A program made the position numbers and the translations under genes. Under the pieces are notes generated by a model. It saw nothing but the letters and a program-made list of their open reading frames with translations, was not told the DNA's origin and searched no databases. A DNA stretch of 64,000 nt from a virus. The stretch spans positions 154,056 through 218,055 of IMG/VR virus record IMGVR_UViG_3300036766_002289; one strand, 5' to 3'. Numbering within the stretch: position 1 is the stretch's first letter; each line of letters begins with the position of its first letter. Shown one piece after another: positions 49,292-57,374 of this stretch.

Positions 49292-49488
49292 TTGTTTGCG
49301 ACCGTTGTAAAACTGAATGTAGCCATTCGGCAGATTTAAATTTTGGTTGGTTTGCCCGTCCCTATGGCGTAGCGGCACATCGCTCTTTATTTAAAGGTGA
49401 TTTATGCCAGCTTTGTAAAGATAATCTATTATTATCAGCAACGTGTTTTGTTGAAATTTGGCTTAAAAATGAACAAAAAGAAAATTAG
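49288..49488 (+). CDS. small zinc-finger protein
   Basis: 66 aa with CDRCKTEC and LCQLCKDN. ATGA overlap with the RuvB-like gene; overlaps the next gene by 20 nt. Confidence 0.6.
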   Translation: MIVCDRCKTECSHSADLNFGWFARPYGVAAHRSLFKGDLCQLCKDNLLLSATCFVEIWLKNEQKEN

Positions 49489-49810
49489 GGCGGTATTTAG
49501 AAATGCAGTCTTTAATAGAGACAGTCATAAGTGCGTGATGTGTGGCAAGACAGAACCTTTGGATGCACATCATATTACTGACCGAAATCTAATGCCTAAT
49601 GGAGGTTACGTCAAAGAAAATGGAATAACTCTTTGTTCTGGTGATGATGACAACGAACTGTATTATAAGAAAAGTTGCCATTGGAAAGCAGAACAGTTCC
49701 ATATTCATGGCGAGGCTTACCCTGGCTTCAGTCCAGAAGAACTATATAAAAAGATTGGGTCTAGTTTAGAGTTAGCTATGAAAGCTTCAGAAAGAGAGGA
49801 ATCGTTATGA
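49469..49810 (+). CDS. small HNH endonuclease-like protein
   Basis: 113 aa. HKCVMCGKTEPLDAHHITDR, GITLCS and CHWKAEQFH form a complete but compact HNH zinc site. It could be a simple nickase. Start at 49469 follows A-rich sequence without clear ribosome-binding site, likely coupled. Confidence 0.75.
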   Translation: MNKKKIRAVFRNAVFNRDSHKCVMCGKTEPLDAHHITDRNLMPNGGYVKENGITLCSGDDDNELYYKKSCHWKAEQFHIHGEAYPGFSPEELYKKIGSSLELAMKASEREESL

Positions 49811-50121
49811 TGATTGAAACTTATCGTGAGTTGAGAGACATTCTGAATAAGATGGAAGATGGTCAGCTTAACCAACAGATTCAGGTCATGTTACCACAAT
49901 TTGACCGTGATAAGCCATTCCCATTGCATCCCGTCATTAGTGCGGGAACGGTGAAGTATTTTGTTTCTTCAGAAGATGGTGTTCAACAGGATGAGACTCG
50001 CAGCAGCGTAGATAACAAGCATAATCCTGAAGAATTTATTTTATTAGTAGACTGGAATCCATACGATGAGGACGGAATTATCGCGTATGATTTAGGAACA
50101 GGGGAACCGATTGAGCCATGA
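49807..50121 (+). CDS. hypothetical protein
   Basis: 104 aa. YRELRDILNKMEDGQLNQQI opens a pattern found in several phage proteins (compare 23636 and 58905). Acidic. ATGA overlaps at both ends. Confidence 0.6.
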   Translation: MMIETYRELRDILNKMEDGQLNQQIQVMLPQFDRDKPFPLHPVISAGTVKYFVSSEDGVQQDETRSSVDNKHNPEEFILLVDWNPYDEDGIIAYDLGTGEPIEP

Positions 50122-51005
50122 ACTTAAGTGAACTAACCAGAGAGACAATTAATCGTAAGATTATTAATGTATTAGAATCTAATCAAATGCCTTGGCAAAA
50201 ACCTTGGTGTGGCTGGGGAAAGAATATTGGGTTCCACCGCAACGTTGGCTCTAATAGGAAATACTTTGGTATTAATTTCTTACTATTACAAATGTCGGCT
50301 AAACGTCATGGTTTTACCAGCAAATGGTGGGGTACCGTCCATGACTTCAAGAAATTTGGTTATCAAGTAAGTGAACGTCCACCGAACGTTGAAACAGGAA
50401 CTTGGGCCACAGAGATTATTTGTTATGCACATAATCGCTATACCAGCGACATTGAAACAATCTCAGAAGTAGTCTATAACTCTGAACAACTAACCCAGAC
50501 TTTTGAAGCCTATAATCCAGCACCTAAGTTGAATGTAAATTATGAGTTATGTGAAAAAATTCTCAATAAAGTTCCAGTTAAGTTAGAAACTAATGATAGT
50601 GGACTTGCATTGTATCATTATCCGCCCCATGATTATATTACAATGCCTTCCCAAGTGGATTTTATGTTAGGATTGACTGGTTTACCTGGCTATTATGAAT
50701 GTCTGGCACATGAATTGATTCATTATAGTGAAACAAGGTTAAATTTCCACACTGGATATGAAGCTATTAGAGAATTAAGGGCAGAGATTGGAGCGGCGAT
50801 GTTGGTTCAAGAGTTAGGTTTGCCGCATAGCATTAACTTCATGAATTTTAGGAAATGGTCAACCACCTGGATTAACTTTATGAATCGAGATACGGATTTG
50901 ATTTTCAGGATTGCGGCAGCGGCTACCAAAGCAGTGGATTTTATCCTGGATTTCAGTAATATGAAAGAGGAAAGGTTCAATGAATTAAGTGAGGAAGCAG
51001 CATAA
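50118..51005 (+). CDS. ArdC-like antirestriction protein
   Basis: 295 aa. N-terminal 100 aa start with helices leading to MPWQKPWCGWG, the ssDNA-binding part of ArdC/TraC-type proteins. The zincin motif AHELIHYSE (HExxH, about residue 197) and RELRAEIGAAML follow as in ArdC metalloprotease domains. ArdC shields incoming DNA from restriction (family knowledge). Confidence 0.82.
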   Translation: MNLSELTRETINRKIINVLESNQMPWQKPWCGWGKNIGFHRNVGSNRKYFGINFLLLQMSAKRHGFTSKWWGTVHDFKKFGYQVSERPPNVETGTWATEIICYAHNRYTSDIETISEVVYNSEQLTQTFEAYNPAPKLNVNYELCEKILNKVPVKLETNDSGLALYHYPPHDYITMPSQVDFMLGLTGLPGYYECLAHELIHYSETRLNFHTGYEAIRELRAEIGAAMLVQELGLPHSINFMNFRKWSTTWINFMNRDTDLIFRIAAAATKAVDFILDFSNMKEERFNELSEEAA

Positions 51006-51241
51006 TGGCATTTAAGATAGAAAATTTATGGGCGTATGTTTCTGAGAACGATAATGGGGAAGAAGGACTTTGTGGTTATCAAGACCCACGGACTCAGCAA
51101 TGGTTGCCTATGTGTGCAGGGAATCATAAGCATTTACAGGCCCTTCAACCATTTGCACATCAGATTGCAAAATTGACTAAGAAGAAGGTTAAGTTGGTTA
51201 AGTTCACAGTAAGGGAAGATTTAGGAGATATTGAGCCATGA
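51005..51241 (+). CDS. hypothetical protein
   Basis: 78 aa. LWAYVSENDNGEEGLCGYQD is a motif seen in short phage and bacterial proteins of unknown role. Overlaps the ArdC stop by 1 nt (TAATG). Confidence 0.6.
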   Translation: MAFKIENLWAYVSENDNGEEGLCGYQDPRTQQWLPMCAGNHKHLQALQPFAHQIAKLTKKKVKLVKFTVREDLGDIEP

Positions 51242-51441
51242 GCAATGTTTCAAATTTCAATCTGTCGGCATTTCGAGAGCGTATTAACAAGGCAAAGACA
51301 GATGTATCTTCAGAAAAAGTTGTTCGTTTTATGGTGGCTAATTCTGCTGAAGACTGTCCCATAGATTTGGTAATTATTCTTGCTCAGTGCATTCACGATT
51401 TCCGAGCGAACGAAATGCTTGACGAAGCAGAACGGAATTAA
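51238..51441 (+). CDS. small helical hypothetical protein
   Basis: 67 aa, helical, with two Cys. ATGA overlap with the previous gene. Not recognised. Confidence 0.5.
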   Translation: MSNVSNFNLSAFRERINKAKTDVSSEKVVRFMVANSAEDCPIDLVIILAQCIHDFRANEMLDEAERN

Positions 51442-51442
51442 A

Positions 51443-51802
51443 ATGACTTGGGATGAACTTAAAGATTGGGTATTGAAGACACAAACGCCTGATGAACAGG
51501 TTGAAATGTATGTTCAGGAAGACGTTAAGGGCGAAGAAGAATGTATCATTGAAGGAGTTGGACCAGTTTTCAATGTGCCTTTTGTAGGATATACGTGTGA
51601 ATGGCCTGAAGGACCAAGTTCTAAATTGCATATTACTTTATGGGAAGATGAGTATTTTCAGAAGTATACATGGCAAAACTTGGTAGATTGGATTGAAACA
51701 ATAGAAAATAAAGATGCAGATGCGATTTCATTATGTGCTTATCATGCACTAAAGTTAAAGCCTATTTCTGAGGATCGTTTGTATGCTTACGAAGAAACTT
51801 AA
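51443..51802 (+). CDS. hypothetical protein
   Basis: 119 aa, very acidic, Trp-rich (TWDELKDWVLK, TWQNLVDWIETI). Starts 1 nt after the previous stop. Confidence 0.55.
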   Translation: MTWDELKDWVLKTQTPDEQVEMYVQEDVKGEEECIIEGVGPVFNVPFVGYTCEWPEGPSSKLHITLWEDEYFQKYTWQNLVDWIETIENKDADAISLCAYHALKLKPISEDRLYAYEET

Positions 51803-52046
51803 TGCTGGCGAGCATAGTCTTGAGGATGCATTTTCATTTGAGAAAGATGGGATTCAAGGACGAAAAGTAGTAGTGCGTTGTCCTTATTGCAAACGTAATA
51901 CTATGCCTTATCTTTCTAGGAAAATGAAGACTATTTATGCTGACTGGAGGTGGGTTCTTACCTCCCATAAAGAGCCTTATAGTATTCATGAATATACCTG
52001 TCGCTGTGGAGAGACTTTTACTTTTACCACTCATGTTCCACAATAG
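51783..52046 (+). CDS. zinc-ribbon-like protein
   Basis: 87 aa. VRCPYCKRNTMP and YTCRCGETF form a CxxC-CxC zinc ribbon. Overlaps the previous gene by 20 nt. Confidence 0.6.
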   Translation: MLTKKLNAGEHSLEDAFSFEKDGIQGRKVVVRCPYCKRNTMPYLSRKMKTIYADWRWVLTSHKEPYSIHEYTCRCGETFTFTTHVPQ

Positions 52047-52054
52047 GAGTTGAA

Positions 52055-52393
52055 ATGAAGCAGGGTTGGCTAGGTAGACAACTGGAAAAGGCACATGAAA
52101 CAATTCAATCTCTTCCATCTTGGATGAGAAGTAATCAAGGTGATCGTCCTATGAACATTGCTGATTTGGCAGTTAACGATTATTTTATCTGCTATCCATC
52201 AGAAGACTCGACAAGTTATTTTGTATTCAAAAAGTTCGACAAGAATTCGACTGAACAGTTATCTGGCAATCTTGCTCTTGGTTGCAATGATGCTAACCGT
52301 ATATTATTATTTGGCATTAATGCTGTAAGAGTTCAAGATAACTTGGGCGTGTCTATTGGGGATGATGAATCAGTTATAAAGGTGGAACTATGA
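52055..52393 (+). CDS. hypothetical protein
   Basis: 112 aa. A helical start, then a small beta domain (DLAVNDYFICYPSEDSTSYF). GGAG upstream. ATGA overlap with the macro-domain gene, so the two are co-translated. Confidence 0.55.
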   Translation: MKQGWLGRQLEKAHETIQSLPSWMRSNQGDRPMNIADLAVNDYFICYPSEDSTSYFVFKKFDKNSTEQLSGNLALGCNDANRILLFGINAVRVQDNLGVSIGDDESVIKVEL

Positions 52394-52842
52394 TCGAATT
52401 TAAAACAGGCAATATTTTCGAGTCTGACTGCGAAGCTATCACCAACACCGTGAATTGCGTGGGAATTATGGGTGGAGGCTTGGCAAAAGCATTCAAAAAG
52501 AACTACCCAGAAATGTTCAGGGAATATTCTGATGTTTGCTGCAAATGTGAACTTTGGCCAGGCGTAATGCACATTTGGGAAAACCCTAATGGCACACCAA
52601 AATACATTGTTAATTTTCCAACCAAAGACGATTGGCGAAATCCTTCTGATATAGGTTTCATTATTGATGGTTTAGTGGCACTTAAAGATGAAATCATCAA
52701 AAGGGATATCAAATCAATTGCCATCCCTAGTTTGGGTTGTGGTTTAGGTGGCTTATCCTACGTGGACGTTAAAAAAGAAATTGAAAAATTCGCGGTCACA
52801 TTACCTAATATTAAAATTATTGTTTATGAGCCATTAAGTTAA
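52390..52842 (+). CDS. macro domain protein (DarG/TARG1-like ADP-ribose hydrolase or reader)
   Basis: 150 aa. FKTGNIFESDCEAITNTVNC, GIMGGGLAKAFKKNYP, NFPTKDDWRNPS and IPSLGCGLGGLSYVDV match the macro-domain branch that includes DarG and TARG1, which remove ADP-ribose from DNA bases or acidic residues. The Lys in ..NFPTK and the GLGG loop are kept. With the PARP and two glycohydrolases it completes an ADP-ribose signalling set. Confidence 0.9.
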   Translation: MIEFKTGNIFESDCEAITNTVNCVGIMGGGLAKAFKKNYPEMFREYSDVCCKCELWPGVMHIWENPNGTPKYIVNFPTKDDWRNPSDIGFIIDGLVALKDEIIKRDIKSIAIPSLGCGLGGLSYVDVKKEIEKFAVTLPNIKIIVYEPLS

Positions 52843-52881
52843 TCCATATTACTATCTTAATCCATACATTAGTTTGGATTA
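52839..52881 (+). promoter_or_regulatory. repeated TTAATCCATA / TGGATTA operator-like region
   Basis: TTAATCCATA occurs at 52839 and 52858, and TAATCCA (52858-52864) is mirrored by TGGATTA (52875-52881). It lies directly before an HNH gene. Could be an operator or a short hairpin. Confidence 0.45.
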
Positions 52882-52883
52882 GG

Positions 52884-53540
52884 ATGGATAATATGAACAA
52901 TATATGCTTATGTGGATGTGGACAATTAACATATGTGGACAACAAAGGAAGACCCAACAAGTATGTAGTTGGACATAAAGGCAACAGCAGAATTTCTTCT
53001 TATGAAACTCCCATAAAGAAGAGATGTAATTTTTGTAAAAAGCTTTTAAATATTGAGAATTTTAGTTTTAGAAATTTAAAAACTCTTAATGGTCGCAGTT
53101 ACAAACGTCCCAGATCAAGGTGCAAAAAATGTGAAAGTGCAATAGTATGCACTTACCAAAGTAGGCCAGGTGTTAGGAAACATCGCAATGAGCAAAGAAA
53201 AAATGATAAAACGGTCAAAAGGTGGATTCAGGAAAGAATATCTGCATGGCGGAAAAAGACACTTAATTCTGATTTAACAACTGAATATTTATTGAAAGTT
53301 TACGAAGGACAGTCAGGCAGGTGTTATTACACTAATGCTTTATTAGAAGTTTTCAAGGATGAAGAATGGAGATTAAGGTATCAGCAAAGTATATCCATAG
53401 ACAGATTAGACCCTGATAAAGGATATATGCAAGGCAATGTTGCTTTTTGTTTATATGTAGTCAATACTATGAAGGGTACTCTTACAGAAAAACAATTCTA
53501 TGATAGAATGAAGCACATTCTAATGAACCGTGGCATCTAA
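52884..53540 (+). CDS. HNH-type homing nuclease, single-domain relative of 27231
   Basis: 218 aa. N-terminal CLCGCGQLTY and VVGHKGN zinc module, a CNFCKKLL...CKKCESA module, then CYYTNALLE...SISIDRLDPDKGYMQGNVAFC (about 150-195), the same core that is doubled in 27231-28172. Confidence 0.82.
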   Translation: MDNMNNICLCGCGQLTYVDNKGRPNKYVVGHKGNSRISSYETPIKKRCNFCKKLLNIENFSFRNLKTLNGRSYKRPRSRCKKCESAIVCTYQSRPGVRKHRNEQRKNDKTVKRWIQERISAWRKKTLNSDLTTEYLLKVYEGQSGRCYYTNALLEVFKDEEWRLRYQQSISIDRLDPDKGYMQGNVAFCLYVVNTMKGTLTEKQFYDRMKHILMNRGI

Positions 53541-53541
53541 C

Positions 53542-53569
53542 TTTACAAACTGAAGTTTTGTAGTAGTAT
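53542..53569 (+). promoter_or_regulatory. sigma70-like promoter
   Basis: TTTACA (53542-53547), 16-bp spacer, TAGTAT (53564-53569). Same boxes as at 309. It starts the last operon of the window. Confidence 0.75.
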
Positions 53570-53587
53570 TACATACAGGGGACAGAC

Positions 53588-54034
53588 ATGAAGCTTAATT
53601 ACCAATTTTTCAATCGAACCAAAACTGTGCCGCCATTCCTGACCAAGCTCAATGAACGACTTTCTAGGTCGTGGGGGAGTTTGGGTAGCATTGGGATGAA
53701 TGTTACTGAGAATTCCGATGGTTACGACATTATGTTTTTCCCAGCAGTAAGGGAAATTCATGGTGGGGCAATGGATGGGGAAAAATTTTTCCCAGGATTT
53801 AGTCTCAATATCGGAAAGTTTGTTCGGGTATTTGACAGGAATCCTGCTCCCAAGGTGGTTTTCGATTGTTTGCAGAATGGAGTCATTGACCATTTGGTAT
53901 TCTCTGGTAAAATTGATGGGCATAATGTCAAGGTTGCAGTCCTTGCTGGTGCGCCGCCTACTCAGTCTCCTGTAGAACGGGTATATACACAAGGACCGAA
54001 AAAAGGTATGATTGAACCCATCTTGGAGGCGTAA
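53588..54034 (+). CDS. hypothetical protein
   Basis: 148 aa. Strand-rich (GYDIMFFPAVREIHGGAMDG), not recognised. AGGGGA upstream; first gene of an operon. Confidence 0.65.
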   Translation: MKLNYQFFNRTKTVPPFLTKLNERLSRSWGSLGSIGMNVTENSDGYDIMFFPAVREIHGGAMDGEKFFPGFSLNIGKFVRVFDRNPAPKVVFDCLQNGVIDHLVFSGKIDGHNVKVAVLAGAPPTQSPVERVYTQGPKKGMIEPILEA

Positions 54035-54364
54035 ATGAAAGAAATAGATGATTTCTTTGCTGAACATGCAAGGAAAAACATGGAAGGCACGTTGACAGTC
54101 GGTGAGACTATTTTCGGATACTGTAGATTACTAGAAGGGATTCATGCTGGCAAGGTTATCATTAAAACTTGTGCTAGGATTGATGACAAACCAATTATAT
54201 TTTTTGCTAATGGACTAACATGGGCCTATGTTGATAGTCTTAAGGATATACGTTGTGAGTGTGTTGGAGTTACTTTCTCGAAAGGCACTCATTCAATAGA
54301 TCGAAGGCACGCCACTTGGTATAATGATAATCCAGGTGGACCACCGCAGTATTTTGATTGGTGA
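54035..54364 (+). CDS. hypothetical protein
   Basis: 109 aa. Mixed alpha/beta; ends with a Gly/Pro-rich tail. Starts right after the previous stop. Not recognised. Confidence 0.6.
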   Translation: MKEIDDFFAEHARKNMEGTLTVGETIFGYCRLLEGIHAGKVIIKTCARIDDKPIIFFANGLTWAYVDSLKDIRCECVGVTFSKGTHSIDRRHATWYNDNPGGPPQYFDW

Positions 54365-54370
54365 TATAAA

Positions 54371-54445
54371 ATGCTACATTATAACCTAATGCTATTAGGA
54401 GTGTTTCTACTCTTAATAGCCTATATTTGTTTAAGAAAGAAATGA
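54371..54445 (+). CDS. 24-residue membrane peptide
   Basis: MLHYNLMLLGVFLLLIAYIC then LRKK: one hydrophobic helix with a basic end. Its TGA overlaps the ATG of RNA ligase 2 (ATGA), which supports both start sites. Confidence 0.45.
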   Translation: MLHYNLMLLGVFLLLIAYICLRKK

Positions 54446-55083
54446 AAGACTATCCATCAATTCCGAAAGTTCTAAACGAACATATCAACTCTGATTGCAT
54501 AGCCTTTCGGAAATACGACGGAAGCCAGATTCGTGTTGAATGGACTAAAAAGAAAGGCTGGCATAAATTCGCCACCAGAGGCCAACTATTCGATGCTTCA
54601 GAGAAGACATTCGGCTGTGCTGTAGATATTTTTCGCAATATGTTCGTTGGAAATTTAACCCAAGTCATTGTTGGCGAGTATCCTAAAGCCACAGAAGTCC
54701 TAGCATTTCTAGAATTCTTCGGGCCACGTTCCTTTGCTGGAATGCATGAACCTGATGATCCCAAAGAATTAGTCCTATTCGATATTAACATACATAAAAA
54801 AGGTATTTTAAGTCCAGTTGAGTTTGTCCAGAACTTTTCTCATCTTCGTTCTGCTGAGATTGTATATGAAGGTAAATTAACCGAAGGATTTATCAAAGAC
54901 GTAAGGGATGGTGCCGTACCTAGCGAATCCGCTGACCGTCCACATCCTCACATGCTTGATGAAGGCGTTGTTGTTAAGGGCGGAACTGGACACAAAATTT
55001 GGATGGCGAAAATTAAGACTTGGGAATATCTTAAAAAGATTCAGAAGTTTTTTGGGTCTACGTATGGCAGGTATTGGGAATGA
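54442..55083 (+). CDS. RNA ligase-like nucleotidyltransferase, copy 2
   Basis: 213 aa. Motif I AFRKYDGSQIR (KxDG, about residue 28), a downstream ATRGQLF, EFFGPRSFAG (motif III), LDEGVVVKGG (motif IV) and WMAKIKTWEYL (motif V). Shorter than T4 Rnl2 and lacks a C-terminal domain. Unlike copy 1 it has the standard KxDG lysine motif. Confidence 0.82.
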   Translation: MKDYPSIPKVLNEHINSDCIAFRKYDGSQIRVEWTKKKGWHKFATRGQLFDASEKTFGCAVDIFRNMFVGNLTQVIVGEYPKATEVLAFLEFFGPRSFAGMHEPDDPKELVLFDINIHKKGILSPVEFVQNFSHLRSAEIVYEGKLTEGFIKDVRDGAVPSESADRPHPHMLDEGVVVKGGTGHKIWMAKIKTWEYLKKIQKFFGSTYGRYWE

Positions 55084-55505
55084 AAAGTTTTCCGCAAAGT
55101 TGGATTCAGCCTGGTGAATTTAGTTGGTGTTATCGTTGTGGGGAATACTTAACATGGAGTAAGGATGAACCCGACAACTCAAATTGGTGTGGTTATTGTA
55201 AGTATAGGATAGACATAGATGACATGTTATGTGGGATATGTGGCTTACCAGCAGTTATGTGGTTTATTCATGGTGCCCGTTGCGACGAACATAGTTTCCA
55301 AGAAAACCCAACAGATCAAGTTCTGGGAAAAATAACTTTTACTATAATAAAGATTAGGTCCAATTTTCCATTTGAGGAAGCAGAGAAAGCAAAACAACAA
55401 ACTGTTGAAATCCATAATAGATTGAAACAAGCAATGATAGATTTAGCTACAAATAGAAAAGACTTGCCCCCATTGTTTTGGATGAACAAACCATGTATTA
55501 CCTAG
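55080..55505 (+). CDS. hypothetical protein with zinc-ribbon motifs
   Basis: 141 aa. CYRCGEYLTW, WCGYCKYR and CGICGLPAV (about residues 17-60) form two probable zinc sites; a helical tail follows. ATGA overlap with the ligase gene. Confidence 0.65.
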   Translation: MKSFPQSWIQPGEFSWCYRCGEYLTWSKDEPDNSNWCGYCKYRIDIDDMLCGICGLPAVMWFIHGARCDEHSFQENPTDQVLGKITFTIIKIRSNFPFEEAEKAKQQTVEIHNRLKQAMIDLATNRKDLPPLFWMNKPCIT

Positions 55506-55702
55506 ACTGTTTTATTGAATCAGAGAAGAGTTTCCCCGTTAATAGTTATTACGACGCTGACCCTAAGTCTCTTGCAGAAGTGGGTGCAGATTTACTCTTA
55601 AGAAAAATGTCTGGAATTACTAGTATTACAATAAGCAAAGATACTAAAGGTGTGAGTCCAATAAGACTAATTCACAAAGTAATAGAAAGACCAATAAGAT
55701 GA
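55493..55702 (+). CDS. small hypothetical protein
   Basis: 69 aa. Starts inside the end of the previous gene. Alpha/beta; not recognised. Confidence 0.5.
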   Translation: MYYLDCFIESEKSFPVNSYYDADPKSLAEVGADLLLRKMSGITSITISKDTKGVSPIRLIHKVIERPIR

Positions 55703-55730
55703 CCAATGAAATGGTTAGAGGAGGTGAGAA

Positions 55731-55901
55731 ATGGGAAGATTAATAACGCCGATGTCTAAGGAAGAATATGAAAAACTCCCACCCCGACAGAAATGGATGG
55801 TGGATCATTCTTATCTAATAATGGGTTTTTTCATATTTGGTATGCTTTGTATGCTTTCTGCTATAGAATTTGTAATGTTTGTTTTCAGGGGATGGAAATG
55901 A
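55731..55901 (+). CDS. small single-helix membrane protein
   Basis: 56 aa. Charged N-terminus (about 1-27) and one long hydrophobic helix (LIMGFFIFGMLCMLSAIEF). Strong GAGGAGGTGAG upstream. ATGA overlap with the next gene. Confidence 0.6.
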   Translation: MGRLITPMSKEEYEKLPPRQKWMVDHSYLIMGFFIFGMLCMLSAIEFVMFVFRGWK

Positions 55902-56239
55902 CAGACAATTACGTTCCTATTTGGGCCTGTAGTCAGTGGGGACAATATGAACATGATTGGCTCGACTGTCCTGAATGTAACGAAGCTTATGAAAAATACC
56001 TGGAAGAGGGTGAAATGACGTTCCATGAAAAATTAATGTATCTACGTGGACTGAGTGCGGCATATTTTACAGTTGAAGATTTAGGAACTTTATTGTTTAA
56101 CCCTGTTAATTTAGTCCAACACGAATATGAAGAATATGTTTGTAAAATAGAAGAATTCTATGAAAAGCGTAAAGTTGCCGTTTTGGGATCGCATACATCA
56201 ATTGAGAAATTTTTTGGCAAAATACAAGAGGCAAAATGA
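55898..56239 (+). CDS. hypothetical protein
   Basis: 113 aa, acidic and aromatic, with WACSQWGQ and DCPECNEAY. ATGA overlaps on both sides. Not recognised. Confidence 0.55.
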   Translation: MTDNYVPIWACSQWGQYEHDWLDCPECNEAYEKYLEEGEMTFHEKLMYLRGLSAAYFTVEDLGTLLFNPVNLVQHEYEEYVCKIEEFYEKRKVAVLGSHTSIEKFFGKIQEAK

Positions 56240-56532
56240 AGACGTATATAAAAGAATGGCATAATTACGAGCGAACTATTCTAGCCGAACGCAAATGCGA
56301 CCTTTGTGGTAAAATCGCAATGCGGGAAAAGGATTGGGGCGGTAGCTGCTATGATGTTAATGAAACTGAAATAACTGTTACTGTTAATCAGAAAAAAGGC
56401 TCAGAATACCCTGAAGGTGGTTCTGGCACCGCATATGAAGTTGATTTATGCCCAGATTGTTTTAAGGATAAATTAATTCCCTGGCTCAATAGCCAAGGTG
56501 CAAATTTAAAAGAAAAGGATTGGGATTGGTAA
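56236..56532 (+). CDS. hypothetical protein of a widespread zinc-binding phage family
   Basis: 98 aa. CDLCGKIA...GGSCYDVNE...VDLCPDCFKDKLIPWL is a known pattern of short phage proteins with a split zinc site. Function unknown. Confidence 0.65.
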   Translation: MKTYIKEWHNYERTILAERKCDLCGKIAMREKDWGGSCYDVNETEITVTVNQKKGSEYPEGGSGTAYEVDLCPDCFKDKLIPWLNSQGANLKEKDWDW

Positions 56533-56549
56533 TTCATAATGGAGAATGT

Positions 56550-57374
56550 ATGTTAAACAAATATCAAATAAAAATAATTAATGAGTTCATGCAACCTGCT
56601 TGTACTTTACTGATGAGAAAAGATAACCTCCGTTGCAGCGTAACTGCCACCAGAGTAGTCTTTGATGTTCTCAGAAAGCATAATTTCAAAGTAACACCAA
56701 TGGCTGTTGATGCAAGAGTATATAATCCCTTATACACTCAGAAGATGCGTCCGCCAGAAACAGATGAAGAAGCTAATACTTGGTTAGAAGAAGGTTGTTG
56801 GAGTGTTGTTCTCGGCAATTCACCTAAAGTGGCTAATAAATGGCCTGGACATTTAGTTGCAATCGTCAATGACATATGTATAATTGACTTGGCAATTGTG
56901 CAGGCATATCGCCCTGACAAGAACATTATCGTCAATCCTGTATTTGCTGAGATTAATGAAGCATTTATCAATGGTGAAATTCAGCGTGGTGTAGACAATA
57001 ATGGGTGTTTGATCGTTTATAAAACACTGCCAGAAAGCCAAGATTACACCAAATACAAGGATTGGATTGATAAGAAGGCTATTGAAGGACTTGAAAAAGA
57101 TATTGCACAGTTAATGCGACAGAATAAGAAATTCGTTGAAGCAAGGAAAGATTCTCCATTATTGAAGAACGAAAAGTTATTCAACCTGAAGGAAGGTGCG
57201 GAAGTTGCAGTCCCAATTCCACAAAGAACTGAAGAAGAGAAAGAAGTTGAAAAAGTCGTCTGCTCTCACTGCGTCGGGCACAAAGACTTGTTCTGTAACT
57301 GCCCCATCTGTCAAGGACATAAGCCCGTTCAATGCGGGGATGGCGTTGATGAAAATGTCCAGTGCAATGGATGA
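56550..57374 (+). CDS. papain-like cysteine-peptidase-fold protein with C-terminal zinc module
   Basis: 274 aa. RCSVTATRVVFDVLRKHNF and KWPGHLVAIVNDICIIDLAI (about residues 28-120) give a Cys...His...Asp order like phage papain-like proteins. The C-terminus has CSHCVGHKDLFCNCPIC, a zinc module. GGAG upstream. Protease, acyltransferase or inactive fold cannot be separated by eye. Confidence 0.6.
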   Translation: MLNKYQIKIINEFMQPACTLLMRKDNLRCSVTATRVVFDVLRKHNFKVTPMAVDARVYNPLYTQKMRPPETDEEANTWLEEGCWSVVLGNSPKVANKWPGHLVAIVNDICIIDLAIVQAYRPDKNIIVNPVFAEINEAFINGEIQRGVDNNGCLIVYKTLPESQDYTKYKDWIDKKAIEGLEKDIAQLMRQNKKFVEARKDSPLLKNEKLFNLKEGAEVAVPIPQRTEEEKEVEKVVCSHCVGHKDLFCNCPICQGHKPVQCGDGVDENVQCNG

